From Canna indica (lineage: Eukaryota; Streptophyta; Magnoliopsida; Zingiberales; Cannaceae), in NCBI GenBank assembly GCA_034359265.1, contig CP136890.1, forward strand, positions 97,551,501-97,615,500: a stretch of DNA of 64,000 bases. The letters run 5' to 3'. A program made the position numbers and the translations under genes. A model generated the notes under the pieces. That model saw only the letters and a list, made by a program, of their open reading frames with translations. It did no database searches and had not been told where the DNA came from. Every line of letters begins with the position of its first letter. Positions within the stretch are counted from its first letter, which is position 1. Positions 11,733 through 22,628 of the stretch are shown here, one piece after another.

Positions 11733-12570
11733 ATATGTTGAGGGAAAACCCTTTTGGACATGCGTCCTTGTCTACTTTGCAAACTTCACTTCGTTGTATC
11801 TGTTCAGGTCCCTGTGCTGGCGCATTACACCCAACTACCCGACAGCCGAATTGTTGTTGAATTCTGATTTATATATGTTGTAGCTAGATGTATTATGGGA
11901 TTTAAGGCTGCTAAAACTATGGTGGTTGATTTGATGTAATTTGTTTCAAATTAGGACTCTTGTTTGTGGCTGGGATTTATGGCTGCTAAAAGCCTAAAAC
12001 TATGGTGGTTGAATTGTTGTATGTTGTATTGTTGTAGGCTTGTAGCTAATTTTAAATTTCTCAAATGATTTGAAAGTAGTATGGACTTATGGTTTGTTCA
12101 AATTATAAATTGATGGTGGTGTATGTTGTAGCTATTTAGAATTTTAGATGCTAGTAATTACTCATATTATAAATTTTTTTAGTTAGTATCAGATTGCTAT
12201 TTAGAATCTTAGATGATTTATGTATTTAAAAATTTTAGATTGCTATTTATCAGATTGCTATTATAAATTTTAGATGATTTATGTATCTTTATGTATTTAA
12301 AATATATTACATACTTATTTTGGATCAATAAACAGGGTATTTATTGATTTTTAAATTAAATATATTATTTTAATATATTTTTTAAATACGGATGCGGATA
12401 TGGATACGGTGCGGATATCCGTATTTGAAGCGGTGCGGATATGGATATTCATATTCATATCCGTGGCGGATACGGTGCGGATATGGATATACGGATATGA
12501 GGTGCGGATGCGGATGCGGATAATGTACTATCCGCACCGTATCCGATCCGTTGCCAGCCCTATTCAAGAT

Positions 12571-12828
12571 ATACAAAAATGTGAATGCCATGGGTTCATC
12601 CGAACCGGCAACCGAACCCAAACGCCGCCCATCAAGTCTGCACAAGATAAATACATACACACACAATCTTATCTCGTCCCCCGTCTCTGCTCTTCCGCTG
12701 GAAACCCTAATCCTGAAACCCACGCACCCCGGTGAGTCACCTCTTTTATCCGATCCCTCTTCCTTATCATCTTCCTCCTAATATTTATACTTCTTTCTTC
12801 TTACGATTTCCTCTTTTATCTTTCTTTA
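12571..12828 (+). promoter_or_regulatory. Second, divergent EF1-beta promoter and non-coding first exon
   Basis: An inverted copy of the region at 10,103-10,364 with TATA-like ATAAATA (12,647-12,653), telo-box AAACCCTAA (12,702-12,710) and donor at 12,732. It tracks the EF1-beta 5' region until the end of the first intron, where CTTTCT is followed by TTAAAG instead of the acceptor CCTCAG. The nearest EF1-beta acceptor in this orientation is that of exon 2 at about 15,491, so this promoter probably belongs to the copy starting at 15,517, with a 2.8-kb first intron. Confidence 0.6.
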
Positions 12829-13809
12829 AAGTAGTATTATATATAGATAATATTCTTAACCGCTATGATGTTGGCTATACCCTAATTTATAGTACTATTT
12901 TGAGCTTCTCTTTCTCAATTTTGGAGACGAGAGACTGTTGAATAACTCAGAGAGTCATTGTTTGAGGGGTCTATTGGTAGAAGCAAGCTCAACTTCACAT
13001 TCAGTTGCACGTGATTTAATGGTTCGGATCTAAATTGTTTGACTAGATCACTGGAGCAGTTTTATGCAATGAATGTAGTTGTCACCAAGTAACTATGATT
13101 GTGAACTAAATGGCTTGGAAGCTTAACTATTTGCCATCATATGCCATCCTCTAATCTTTCTGGTTGTGGGATAGAATAGTGGAATATGTTACTGATGAAA
13201 GAAAGTTTAGCTGTTCAATCTATATAAAAGACTGTGCATCGGTGATTATTAGTTGACATGTACTCTGATATTTCTGGTTGAAATGTGTCGTTAGCTGGAG
13301 AATTCAAACTGTTCTTTTAGGCTTGAGTTAGACCAAGATACAATTAACAATTATAATTCCAACCTACGCTTGATAGTTGATTGTACACTAACATTCCAAC
13401 CTTCTTCTGTTCTTCGAACCAACTTATTCATGCGAGCTGATTTCTAAAATTAACTCCATACATCTGCCCATCACTGCTATTGTTGCAATTGGATGTTAAT
13501 ATGACTGCCTCTTAATTGTTGAACTGGTGGATTAAATTAATTTTATAAGTCAGCATTTTCAATAATGCTCCACATTAGTCACATAATGACCATTTGTATG
13601 CAACTATAGTTGCAGAATTTGTAGTTTAATGTGTGATATGATCTGTCCAAGGCACGATCCTGGTATATAATATATTTTGTTTTTAAGGCATTATTTGGTT
13701 GTTGATTTTCCTTTTTAAATTATTGCTCATCGTGCAGTGATAATGTTTCCACTTCTTTCTTGAGATTATATCTTAACTCTTATATCTTTCCTACATTATG
13801 TGTACGTGT
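12829..13809. other. Non-coding sequence upstream of the RPS12 exon
   Basis: No supportable ORF. Moderately AT-rich, without obvious repeats, present once more (inverted) at 45,296-46,276. Because it leads into a pyrimidine tract and an RPS12 exon it is probably intron or upstream sequence of the captured RPS12 gene. Confidence 0.45.
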
Positions 13810-13828
13810 CCCCCCCCCCCCCCCCCCC
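13810..13828 (+). repeat. Poly-C tract
   Basis: Nineteen C residues lie just before the RPS12 exon; the inverted copy at 45,274-45,295 has 22 G. The run stands where a splice-acceptor pyrimidine tract would be. Confidence 0.9.
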
Positions 13829-13840
13829 TTTGGCTTCCCG

Positions 13841-13979
13841 GGATGAGGCTGAAGTTGCTGCTCCAGCTCTTGGAGAGCCCATGGATCTTATGACAGCTCT
13901 CCAACTTGTTATGAAGAAATCATTAGCTCATGATGGGCTTGTTCGTGGTCTTCATGAAGCTGCCAAGGCAATTGAGCAA
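13841..13979 (+). pseudogene. 40S ribosomal protein S12 (eS12) exon fragment
   Basis: The reading [24 protein letters not shown] continues through [17 protein letters not shown] (quoted in two parts), the N-terminal third of plant cytosolic RPS12. The later exons for the conserved core are missing; after 13,979 comes a palindromic element. Here the expected acceptor CCAG is mutated to CCCG before GGATGAGG, while the inverted copy at 45,123-45,261 keeps CCAG. It is therefore a captured exon lying inside the long first intron of EF1-beta copy B, not a gene. Confidence 0.8.
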
Positions 13980-13992
13980 CAAATTGATTGGC

Positions 13993-15273
13993 AACTGCAT
14001 ATTTAAGCATTAGACATTTTGCAATATACGGACTTCAAAAACAAATTGGACATCGAAAACTACTCATCATCACTCTCCAAAATAAATCAATCCATCATGT
14101 TCGGAAGGCCGTAAACCATTGATTGACAACCAATATCTCACTGAAAAAACGTAATTAACAATACCTTGATAGATGCAAATCTATATATCATAGCCAAGAA
14201 GAATACGATGGACCCAACTATTCTACATCTTCGAATAAGATCACATAACTACATCTATTTTTGCTCGCAAATTCACATGTGCAATAACCGATCTGAGAGG
14301 ATAAATTCATGAAGCAAGGACGATATCGACGACTTTAGATTGACATATCGAAATCAAGATCATCGAGAATAGTAAAAAAAGAAAAGGGTGAAAAAATCGC
14401 TATATAGAGGAGCAATTCTTAGATCTGTAACATAAATCGGGAATAGAAGAGAAGGGATCACCTTTGAGGCTTGGAAGGAGCGAGACAATGGAGGCGGTGC
14501 GATATGCTGCGGCGGAGAGAGTGTGGAAAGCAATTGAGAGCATTTTATAGGGAGTTAGAGAGCAGATTGCGGAAGCCTACGGTTCAAGTGGACCGGGTAC
14601 CTGTGCGATATGCTGCGGCGGAGAGAGTGTGGTGCGATATGCTCCACCACAGGTACCCGGTCCACTTGAACCGTAGGCTTCCGCAATCTAGATAGGGTTT
14701 ATGCTCTGTAACTCCCCTATAAAATGCTCTCAATTGCTTCCCACACTCTCTCCGCCGCAGCATATCGCACCGCCTCCATTGTCTCGCTCCTTCCAAGCCT
14801 TAAAGGTGATCCTTCTCTTCTATTCCCGATTTATGTTGCAGATCTAAAAATTGCTCCTCTATATAGCGATTTTTTCACCATTTTCTTTTTTTACTATTCT
14901 CGTTGATCTTGATTTCGATCTGTCAATCTAAAGTCGTCGATATCGTCCTTGCTTCATGAATTTATCCTCTCAGATCGGTTATTGCACATGTGAATTTGCG
15001 AGCAAAAATAGATGTAGTTATGTGATCTTATTCGAAGATATAGGATAGTTGGGTCCATCTTATTCTTCTTGGCTATGATATATAGATTTGCATCTATCAA
15101 GGTATTGTTAATTACGTTTTTTTAGTGAGATATTGGTCGCCAATCAATGGTTTACGGCCTTCCAAACATGATGGATTGATTTATTTTGGAGAGCGATGAT
15201 TAGTAGTTTTCGATGTCCAATTTGTTTTTGAAGTCCGTATATTGCAAAATGTCTAATGCTTAAAGATGCAGTT
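13993..15273. repeat. 1.28-kb near-perfect palindrome (foldback-like element)
   Basis: The arms run from AACTGCAT at 13,993 to ATGCAGTT at 15,273 and are complementary about a centre near 14,633, with only scattered mismatches. The centre has smaller nested inverted copies of GGAGAGAGTGTGG and GGTACCCGGTCC. The two ORFs starting MEGARQWRRCD (14,471-14,695 plus, 14,796-14,584 minus) are mirror images produced by the palindrome and have no family match. No transposase or flanking duplication is visible. A second whole copy is at 43,828-45,109 and a one-arm fragment at 30,149-30,332. Confidence 0.8.
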
Positions 15274-15516
15274 ACTTTATTCTATTATATTATTATTTTG
15301 GCCATGGAGACCAGATTTTGGTTTTAGGAATGAAACAAAGTCGGAGGCTTTTATCTTAAACAGTAATACTCTTCTGTTTCCTCTATAAACCAATTTTTTA
15401 ATATGATGGCAACTCACTTTGTTGGAAACTTTTGAAAGTGATTTCATGTATTTTAGACTTGTACCCAAACTTGGATTTTGCTATATTGCAGGGGACAAGT
15501 GATTTCTCTGAAAACA

Positions 15517-16096
15517 ATGGCTGTTACATTCCCCAACGTCAATTCAGCATCTGGCCTCCAGAAACTTAATGATTATCTTCTTTCCCGCAGTTATATAACT
15601 GGGTATGATTTTTGAATGATTTGTTTATTTATGTTAAATTATTTTATCGTCATAGTTTTTCATTTGTGATTTTTGAATGGATATGTTTCAGCTACCAAGC
15701 ATCAAAGGACGATCTAGCTGTATATGGAGCACTTAATGGACTTCCATCTTCAGAATATATCAATGTCGCTAGGTGGTACAGCCACATAGATGCGCTAGTT
15801 AGGTTATGGTATGTGATTTAGACTTTGGCTTTTGTTTCTTTAGTGTTCCTATAAATCCTGCCATTTTGAGCTCTGGTATAATTTTAGTGGCATCTCGGAG
15901 GAAGGCAATGGAGTGAAAGTTGAATCATCCTGCACTTTAGCTGAGGAGTCCCCAGCTTCCCCTGCTATTGCTGACACTAAGGTGATTTTTTTAATTACTA
16001 AGTTTTGGTATGCATAGGGTTTGAATTGTTTACATCTTTAAACTTTATTGATGGTTGATGATATACTTTTTCTAACTACGAAATTCAGGCTGCAGC

Positions 16097-16128
<32 letters not shown>

Positions 16129-17253
16129 TGGATTTATTTGGTGAAGAGACAGAAGAGGAAAAGAAGGCAGCTGAAGAGCGTGCAGCTGCTATCAAAGCTT
16201 CTGGAAAGAAGAAAGAATGTATGTTCTACCCATTTTGAAGTGTTAAATTGATTCATTGTTTAAGATTTGCCAAAGATGTTTGCTATTTTCTAGTTGTACA
16301 AACATGGTTTCTTTGGTTGTTTCATTCACTTAAGACTGCATTTTCTTGTTTGCAGCTGGAAAGTCTTCAGTACTTCTTGATGTGAAACCTTGGGATGATG
16401 AAACAGACATGAAAAAGCTTGAAGAAGCTGTAAGGAGCATCCAAATGGAGGGTTTGCTGTGGGGAGCCTGTATGTATTCTTTCTCTGAAATAATAATGGG
16501 CTTAGTTTTAATTAATTATCATTTTTATTAGTCTCTTGATAGAAACATTTATTAACTAATGCTGTTTGTATTTGGTTAACATGCAGCAAAACTGGTTCCT
16601 GTTGGTTATGGCATTAAAAAATTGCAGATCATGATGACCATTGTTGATGATTTGGTTTCTGTTGATACCCTAATTGAGGAGCAACTCTGTGCTGAACCAG
16701 CCAATGAGTACATCCAGAGCTGTGATATTGTGGCATTCAACAAAATATGTGAGTAATTAGCTTAACTTTGATGCATGTATTGTTTAATATCACAGATAGG
16801 CTTTATGAAAAGAGATCATACCACTAGGTTGCTATTTGGTCCCTTAAACACTTCGATCATGATGTCCAAAGCTTTTATCTGTCATTTGTTTCTTTGTTGT
16901 GGTAAACTAGGATTAACCATAACTGTATTTCTATTATTTTAAGCCTTTATTTGGTAATTATAATTTTAAATTTGGGATGGGGATGATATAATCTGTCATG
17001 AAATCTATGTTTCTTTATGTTTGTCCCCACTTGGATTTTAATCCTTTTAATCATTGATGCACAATTTATCACTATCTAATCTCTTTTTGTTTCTACTTGC
17101 CAAATACTAGAGCTAATTACTGTTTGCTTTTTTCACTGCTCAAAAATAGACCTTTTCAAAGCTTCTAGTTTATTGCATGGCTTCGTATGCATAAAATCAA
17201 TTTTTTGTAGCACACAAGAATTGTGACTGATTCTAGGTTTTTCTGTTGCAGGA
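15517..17253 (+). CDS. Elongation factor 1-beta, complete copy B (10-Asp type)
   Basis: Exons 2-8 splice to 234 residues from ATG 15,517 to a stop split across the last intron (T at 16,748, GA at 17,252-17,253). Exon order and splice sites are those of the copy at 24,969-26,711. It differs in having 10 Asp instead of 12, Val for Ile in GVK(V/I)ESS, and silent sites such as AAGCTT for AAGCTA. The native 29-base exon with the upstream ATG is gone. Upstream of about 15,466 the sequence changes to foreign DNA with the palindrome and an RPS12 exon, then the EF1-beta promoter at 12,571-12,828. Splicing the promoter exon straight to exon 2 would still give a normal protein; expression is unknown. 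Confidence 0.85.
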
Positions 17254-18786
17254 TTATTCTTCTGCTTGGAGACTAGCTGGAAGGCCCTAGTTTTGTGTGT
17301 TTAATTTCGAACAATGGTTTTGTGGACTGTGAGACCCACTTTTTTCTCTAATTTTTAGTAGACAAGAAGTCAGTTCATGTTTTGGACTTAATGTAGTGAA
17401 TCTTTTTTCAGGATATTAAATATCTATTATTATGCTATTGGTCATCCGAGTTTATATTGTTGGTTATTGACTTATTTCTGCATTCAATACTAGTGCGTGA
17501 AATGTTATGGTCTTATTAAGTTAACTTATTGTTGTGCAAATATCATCTCATGTCTTCTTTTTCTTCCAACTTTAACACCTTAAAGTTGATGGCGATAAAT
17601 ATCTGCCTCCACGTCTATATCTGAGCGCATTTCTGTAATGCATATTGGATTATAATATCTTTCTGTGGCATATATTAAATTGAACTTCTATATTATAACG
17701 TGCGTTGGATTCTTTTCATGTAAGAAAATTGGGGCTGGCTCACTGTGTCGGTATTGCGTAAATTCATTAGCATTTGAATATGTAGATTTGGTTTGCGATT
17801 GCATGCAGAGGTGACATAAGATAGTGATGTGAAAAAAATAATATATATATATATATATATGTGAAGTTCAATAGGAGAAAAATATTTTTTCTATTAATAA
17901 TAAGTTGAATATCAAACTATTTGATCTAAAAAAATTAATATATGACTTCATATCGTAGATCTCATTATAAGACTCTAAATATTTAGAATTAAATTTTTGA
18001 TAGTTAGAGATCTTGTAAATAAGAAGACATTATAGTTGAACACAAAAATATTTTTAATATTAGCATATTCTTTAATCAAGGGACTTAGGCCCATAGTCTT
18101 TGAAATATTGAAAATATGAGTATTTTGAGTTCTTTTAATATGTTTGGTTTGTGAGAGTTTTATGTTTATTTATGCTAATTATTGAATACTTCAATGCATG
18201 TTTAATAATTTATATTCTATTATCACAAATTATATATATGTGTTCAATGTGTTTTGAGACTCGATATCATATTGAATTAAGTTGTCCCTTGATTGATACC
18301 ATATTTGAGTCTGGGCGACACGATGATTTTGATTATCTATTTGCATATTTGAGACTCGGTGTCATAAGAATCAAGTTGTCCACTGATTGACACCATATTT
18401 GAGTATAGGGATATGATGGTTTTTTGAATCATACGCTTTCTCTTGTCGAAAGATATATATAGAAGGAAATGTATGAGGATTGATAATGAAAATAGCACTG
18501 TTCTTATCGGATAATTTTGAGTACTGTTTTCATGCTACACTCCACACCAATGATAATTGTCAACTATGTCAATGGTATTCGTGACCATGAGAAGTCTTAT
18601 GTCCAGGAATGACGTGATGACTGCTATGATCCAATATTATTGGTTTGTTAATAAGAGTCTTAATAAGTGTTGCATCTTGGATCATATTTTTTCTTGTGAT
18701 CGTATTTTTGTGATTAACCCGAGTTATTTTTTAAATGAATATTTTCAAATTATAGTTATGCAATTGACCTTGCCCAAGTGAAAGAA
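17254..18786. other. EF1-beta 3' flank and retroelement remnant
   Basis: Inverted counterpart of 514-2,095. No coding region is supportable; the ORFs at 18,151 and 18,557 recur only as part of the duplicated retroelement remnant. The polypurine-like CCCAAGTGAAAGAA at 18,773-18,786 abuts the LTR relic. Confidence 0.55.
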
Positions 18787-18803
18787 TGTTAGAATATTTT
18801 TTA

Positions 18804-18844
<41 letters not shown>

Positions 18845-19248
18845 AAATATTTTTTTTGTGGGCTATGGTCAATTGTGGTTTTTGATTTAAACGGGTTAAT
18901 CTTATGATCCTATTTAAGATGCATATTAGCTCATTTAATTTTGATCCATGTGATATGAGCTTGAAACACTTAATATTGATTGATGTGATTAGTCAAGTGT
19001 AGGCCCGATTAATAAAGCCCGTGATGGAGATGGCTCATTTAATCAATTATAAATAGAGGCTAGGTTCCCTCTACACACATGATAGAATCAGGGATTAAAA
19101 ACCCTAGCTCATTGTTGCTTTCCCCATCAAAACAGAGCATTTTGAGAAATTGATGTGAAGGAAGATCTAACTATTCTTGGAGACTCAGAAAATTACTTCC
19201 GCTATATTTCTATCTCTTCAAGTAAGATCTTTCCTTTATCTATTTACA
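18787..19248 (+). mobile_element. LTR relic, plus-strand copy
   Basis: TGTTAG at 18,787 to TTTACA at 19,248, followed after AT by TGGTATTC. TATAAATAG lies near 19,050. It is the clearest of the three copies for reading the polypurine-like and primer-like flanks. Confidence 0.5.
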
Positions 19249-19290
19249 ATTGGTATTCTTAAATTCATGTAATTATTTTTTTTTCTTACA

Positions 19291-19440
19291 ATGGGCCAGC
19301 ACGGTGCGCGGGCCGTGCTCGGCCCGCGTTTCGTGTTGAGAACGGCCCGCGTGCCCAGGAGGCGAGCTCGGCCCGTCTCCTGGGCACAGCCGTGCCGGGC
19401 CAAGCACAGCCCAAATCCGGGCCGGGCCCATGCCGCCTAT
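19291..19440. repeat. GC-rich repeated segment
   Basis: About 150 bp dominated by permutations of GGCCCG, GCACGG and CGTGCC with self-complementary stretches, in sharp contrast to the AT-rich LTR next to it. No protein is supportable. Mirror copy at 33,645-33,794. Confidence 0.5.
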
Positions 19441-20934
19441 GGACGGCATGGGCATTTCAGAGGAGATTATATCCAATCACGAAATCGAACGAGCAATATT
19501 GAATTGAAATACAGAACCAAGGTTCTGGAGATGACAAACCTTACTGAAATGAGCTTGACACTACTCAGGGCACCCGTAATTACCCGCAGATCGGGCTATA
19601 AAGGATGTTAAACCGCCTCGAGCAAGGGCCTGCAGGATTCAGAATGACATCAGAATGGGGAAGAAGGCGTACATTGATGCCGGAAAGTCTGGTTGGTGGG
19701 CCCCGACAATGCAAGAGGTGTGGATGAGGCGTGAAGGAAAGCATTGCGGGTTACCAGATACTACCGGGGTCGCTTGTGGACAGATCCGAGGGATATTATA
19801 GAAATATCAGTGGGCCCCTTTAACCTGGCGCAGGTTATGCAAGTAGGTAGGTTTTACTCGGTACAGACAGGCACTAAACTTCGATGACGGTGGCTCCATA
19901 CGGCTAGAACTTTAGTATAGTGTGGATGCATTTCTTGAATTATGAGAGGAGAACGTACGAACGAACAAATACAAAACTCTGGAAAGCACAAAACAACATC
20001 AAGGAGTGAGCACAACAGTGGGAAGGAAGGGTTGGGAAGAGCTGGCTTGTTAAGCCCTTTGCCAGCTCAACTTGGATGGGGAATTCCACAGGCCCCCGAG
20101 GGGGTCATAACCGTGTGATTTATCAATTGCACAATAAAAAGAAAAGAAAAAAGAAGCAAAAAAGAAAAGAAAAAGAGACAGAGCAGGGCAGTGGGTAGAG
20201 CTGGTAACCGATTCCCCCTTTACTAAAGAATCGATTCCCATCTCCACTTAACAGCAGTCCCCCCAAGCCCCCAAGGAGGATGTCACAACCAACAACAACA
20301 ATTTAACCAACAAGAGAAGAGGAAAGGACACCATTCCTCCACTACGCTCACTACCGGAAACCCCCTGTCCGCTCCCACTGCGTTACCACTACGGTACGCT
20401 GGCAAGAGTTCCCTACTGGCTAGGGGGAGTACGCCCAATCATAGATGTTTGGGCTCCGCCTTTCGGTCATCACGAAGTGCTGATCTCCAGGTCGCCTTCG
20501 TCCCAACCCTACGGTGAAGTCAGGTGTGTACTGCTCTCTTACCGATAGGTATCATAAAATAAGCCATGAATTGGAAGCCCGCCTTTTTTTTTAATCATGC
20601 GCAAGTTCCAAAGAGAGATTGAAAATCTGAGATTTACGTAAGAATAGTGTTCGTTGAAGGGCACCAAAGTGCAAAAAATGCAGGGAAATCAATTGTCTTT
20701 CCGATCATATGTGAACACGGAGGCAAGAACGACATCCTATTTTCATCTAGTTCGGTTGACTTCTTTCGCGAGAGTGCATCCTCAACCCATTCCACATAAC
20801 CGGTGGTGTAGGAAAATGAATCCAATTCGATGAAGGAGCAAGCGGAGGGCCTACACGCGCTAGCGCACTTTTCGTTTTCTCGCTTGGGAAACTTCAGAAA
20901 GGGCTGCCAAAATGCATACATCAACTTGACAAAA
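19441..20934. other. Unidentified balanced-GC block, possibly organelle-derived
   Basis: Base composition is near even and locally purine- or pyrimidine-biased, unlike the AT-rich nuclear surroundings. The longest ORF (20,924-20,634 minus, containing IGKTIDFPAFFALWCPSTN) has no family I recognise. The style resembles plant mitochondrial intergenic or intron DNA, which is inference only. Mirror copy at 32,151-33,644. Confidence 0.3.
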
Positions 20935-21230
20935 AATCATAAAAAAATAAAATTAAAATTAAAATTAGATTTGAGAATAAAATTAGAAATAAAAATAAAA
21001 TAATTTGAGAATAAAATTAGAATTAAAAATAAAATGAAAAAGAAAAACAAAGAAAAAACAAAATAATTAAAAAGAAATTAAGAATAAAGAAAAGTTTGAA
21101 ATCAATTTTTTGATTTGGGAATAAAACTAGAGTTAAAAATAAAATGAAAAAGAAAACCAAAGAACAAACAAAATAATTAAAAGAAATAAAATGAAAAAAA
21201 TATAAAAAAAATGCAGCGCTGAGACTACCG
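20935..21230. repeat. A-rich low-complexity tract
   Basis: Imperfect repeats of AAAATAAAATTA and AATTAGAATTAAAAAT, including a duplicated 'GGGAATAAAACTAGAG'-like unit. Coding potential is absent. Mirror copy at 31,855-32,150. Confidence 0.7.
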
Positions 21231-21939
21231 TGCAAAATATTTAAAAAAATAGAAATGAGAGCTCTGAGGTTGCTATCGTACCGCCCACTCCGACAATTTC
21301 CAAAATGACTAATTGGTAGATGTACTATTGTGGGGACACGTACGCATTTAGTCAATTCACTTATCGATCATGTGACGATGTGAATAGCATAAACAAAATA
21401 AGATTCATTTTTGATGGTCACGTTGTATATTATCTAAAAATTTAGGATTTAATTCTTAGTATCATCGCCTATAATAATTTATTTTATTTTTTTTTGAAAA
21501 ATAAAATTTTGATTAACCCCTGACATTCAAAACCATAAAAGTCATCGACCCCTTTAATAAAAAGGATGGATTTGATCATGTTGGAGATCGAAGAAGAGAA
21601 ACCTAGTTAATTAGTAAAGACTCAATAATTTCATCCTAAGGATGAAGTCAACAAGCAAGAAATTAAGAGACTATACAATTAATGACGCCAATTCCACATC
21701 TAGCTCTTTAATTAATTATATATACACGTCAATTCTCTCAACCAGATAACAAAACAAAATAAAAGAAGCTTAAAATAATTGGAGTTCAATTCAAAGTAAT
21801 TTCCAAGACAAAAAAGAATCCCAAACTAGAGTACCGAATAGATTCAGAACCAACTAAAATTGACATAATTGGATATGTTCCGGATAGATTTGAATTAAAT
21901 TCGAGTAGAGTCCGAGACAAAAATTTAGGAACAAATTAA
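21231..21939. other. Gene-free AT-rich sequence
   Basis: I see nothing identifiable. The minus-strand ORF ending near 21,023 is translation of the A-rich tract and its flank. Confidence 0.4.
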
Positions 21940-22628
21940 AATCGGTTTCGATTCTGAATCCAACACATCGGGTATAATGTTGGAATTTGTATATTTACAT
22001 ATTTCGGAACATGGTACCATGTTGGAACTTGTATATTTATATGTTCCAGAACAACAGAGTACCATGTTGGAATATGTTCATTTACAGATTTCAAAATAGA
22101 TTCCAACAAGGTACTCGAAACTTGTATCCTGAAAATTATATATGAACATGTTCCAACATGGTATCCGAAATTGAAATTAGAATATGTGATTTCGAGGTAG
22201 GGTCCGATTTCAAGTTCCAATAGGGTAGTGTCTAGTTCCAAAATTTAAGAATCGATATTATACAAAATAGAATTTTAATATCGTAAAAAATATAGAATAT
22301 TCGAACTCGCTCATCCCTACCCCAAACTCACGTATACGTCAATACGTAGTCTTCACACAAGTGCGTATAGATCATGATTCCTGGATATTGAATTAAATAG
22401 TTGCGTTGCACCCAAGCCATCTTATTTTATTCCACACTCACTGATTTGTTCATTTACAGATTTCAAAACAGATTCCAACAGGGTACTCGAAACCTGTACC
22501 CTGAAAATTATATATGAACATGTTCCAACATGGTATCCGGAATTGAAATTAGAATATGTGGTTTCGAGGTAGGGTCCGATTTCAAGTTCCAATAGGATAG
22601 AATCTAGTTCCAAAATTTAAGAATCGAT
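21940..22628. repeat. Degenerate repeat region with a 372-bp duplication
   Basis: Many short variants of GTTCCAACATGGTA appear, and a longer unit is duplicated head to tail with a 372-bp period (ORFs at 21,936 and 22,422 are the duplicates). The unit contains TAGGGATGAGCGAGTTCGAA in inverse orientation, which could be a hAT-type end, but no target duplication is clear. Mirror at 30,341-31,149. Confidence 0.5.

Larger units (their letters stand above)
4755..12212. repeat. Inverted segmental duplication, left arm (right arm 22,629-29,883)
   Basis: Pairs the ABCC fragment, complete EF1-beta and most of the hAT element with their plus-strand counterparts; paired coordinates sum to about 34,849 in EF1-beta and 34,638 in ABCC, because about 210 bp of 3' flank is missing from the right arm. 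Confidence 0.92.
10365..12562. mobile_element. Non-autonomous hAT transposon, complete with target-site duplication
   Basis: The ends are the perfect inverted repeat TAGGGCTGGCAA (10,365-10,376) and TTGCCAGCCCTA (12,551-12,562), flanked by an exact 8-bp duplication TTCAAGAT (10,357-10,364 and 12,563-12,570), as expected for hAT. Both subterminal regions are packed with short repeats around GGATACGGTGCGGATA, typical hAT transposase-binding clusters. The interior has no transposase ORF. It holds a GC-rich tandem repeat (10,852-11,167) and a 60-codon ORF (11,732-11,550). Two partial copies in the window, 22,629-24,484 and 46,543-48,456, each lack one end. Confidence 0.88.
10680..18192. repeat. 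Inverted segmental duplication, left arm (right arm 40,909-48,456)
   Basis: Pairs most of the hAT element, the divergent promoter, RPS12 exon, palindrome and EF1-beta copy B with their minus-strand counterparts; paired coordinates sum to about 59,101-59,120. The right arm ends at the virus junction. Confidence 0.92.
16250..22628. repeat. Palindromic segmental duplication, left arm (right arm 30,457-36,819)
   Basis: 6.4-kb arms in opposite orientation separated by 7.8 kb. Within 19,263-22,628 paired positions sum to 53,085; outside it they sum to 53,069 because the AT microsatellite lengths differ. The outer end is the EF1-beta intron 5 break, the inner end GAATCGATC joins hAT sequence. Confidence 0.92.

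Noticed and set aside
12382..12735. Two overlapping ORFs of about 110 codons on opposite strands rich in RIRI and PYPH repeats
   Set aside because: They are translations of the hAT subterminal GGATACGG repeats and the EF1-beta leader, not proteins.
13800..14006. ORF with a proline-rich start
   Set aside because: The prolines come from the poly-C tract; only the RPS12 exon part (from 13,841) is real coding sequence.
14471..14796. MEGARQWRRCD ORFs as a gene pair
   Set aside because: They are mirror images generated by the palindrome centre and have no conserved domain or splice context.
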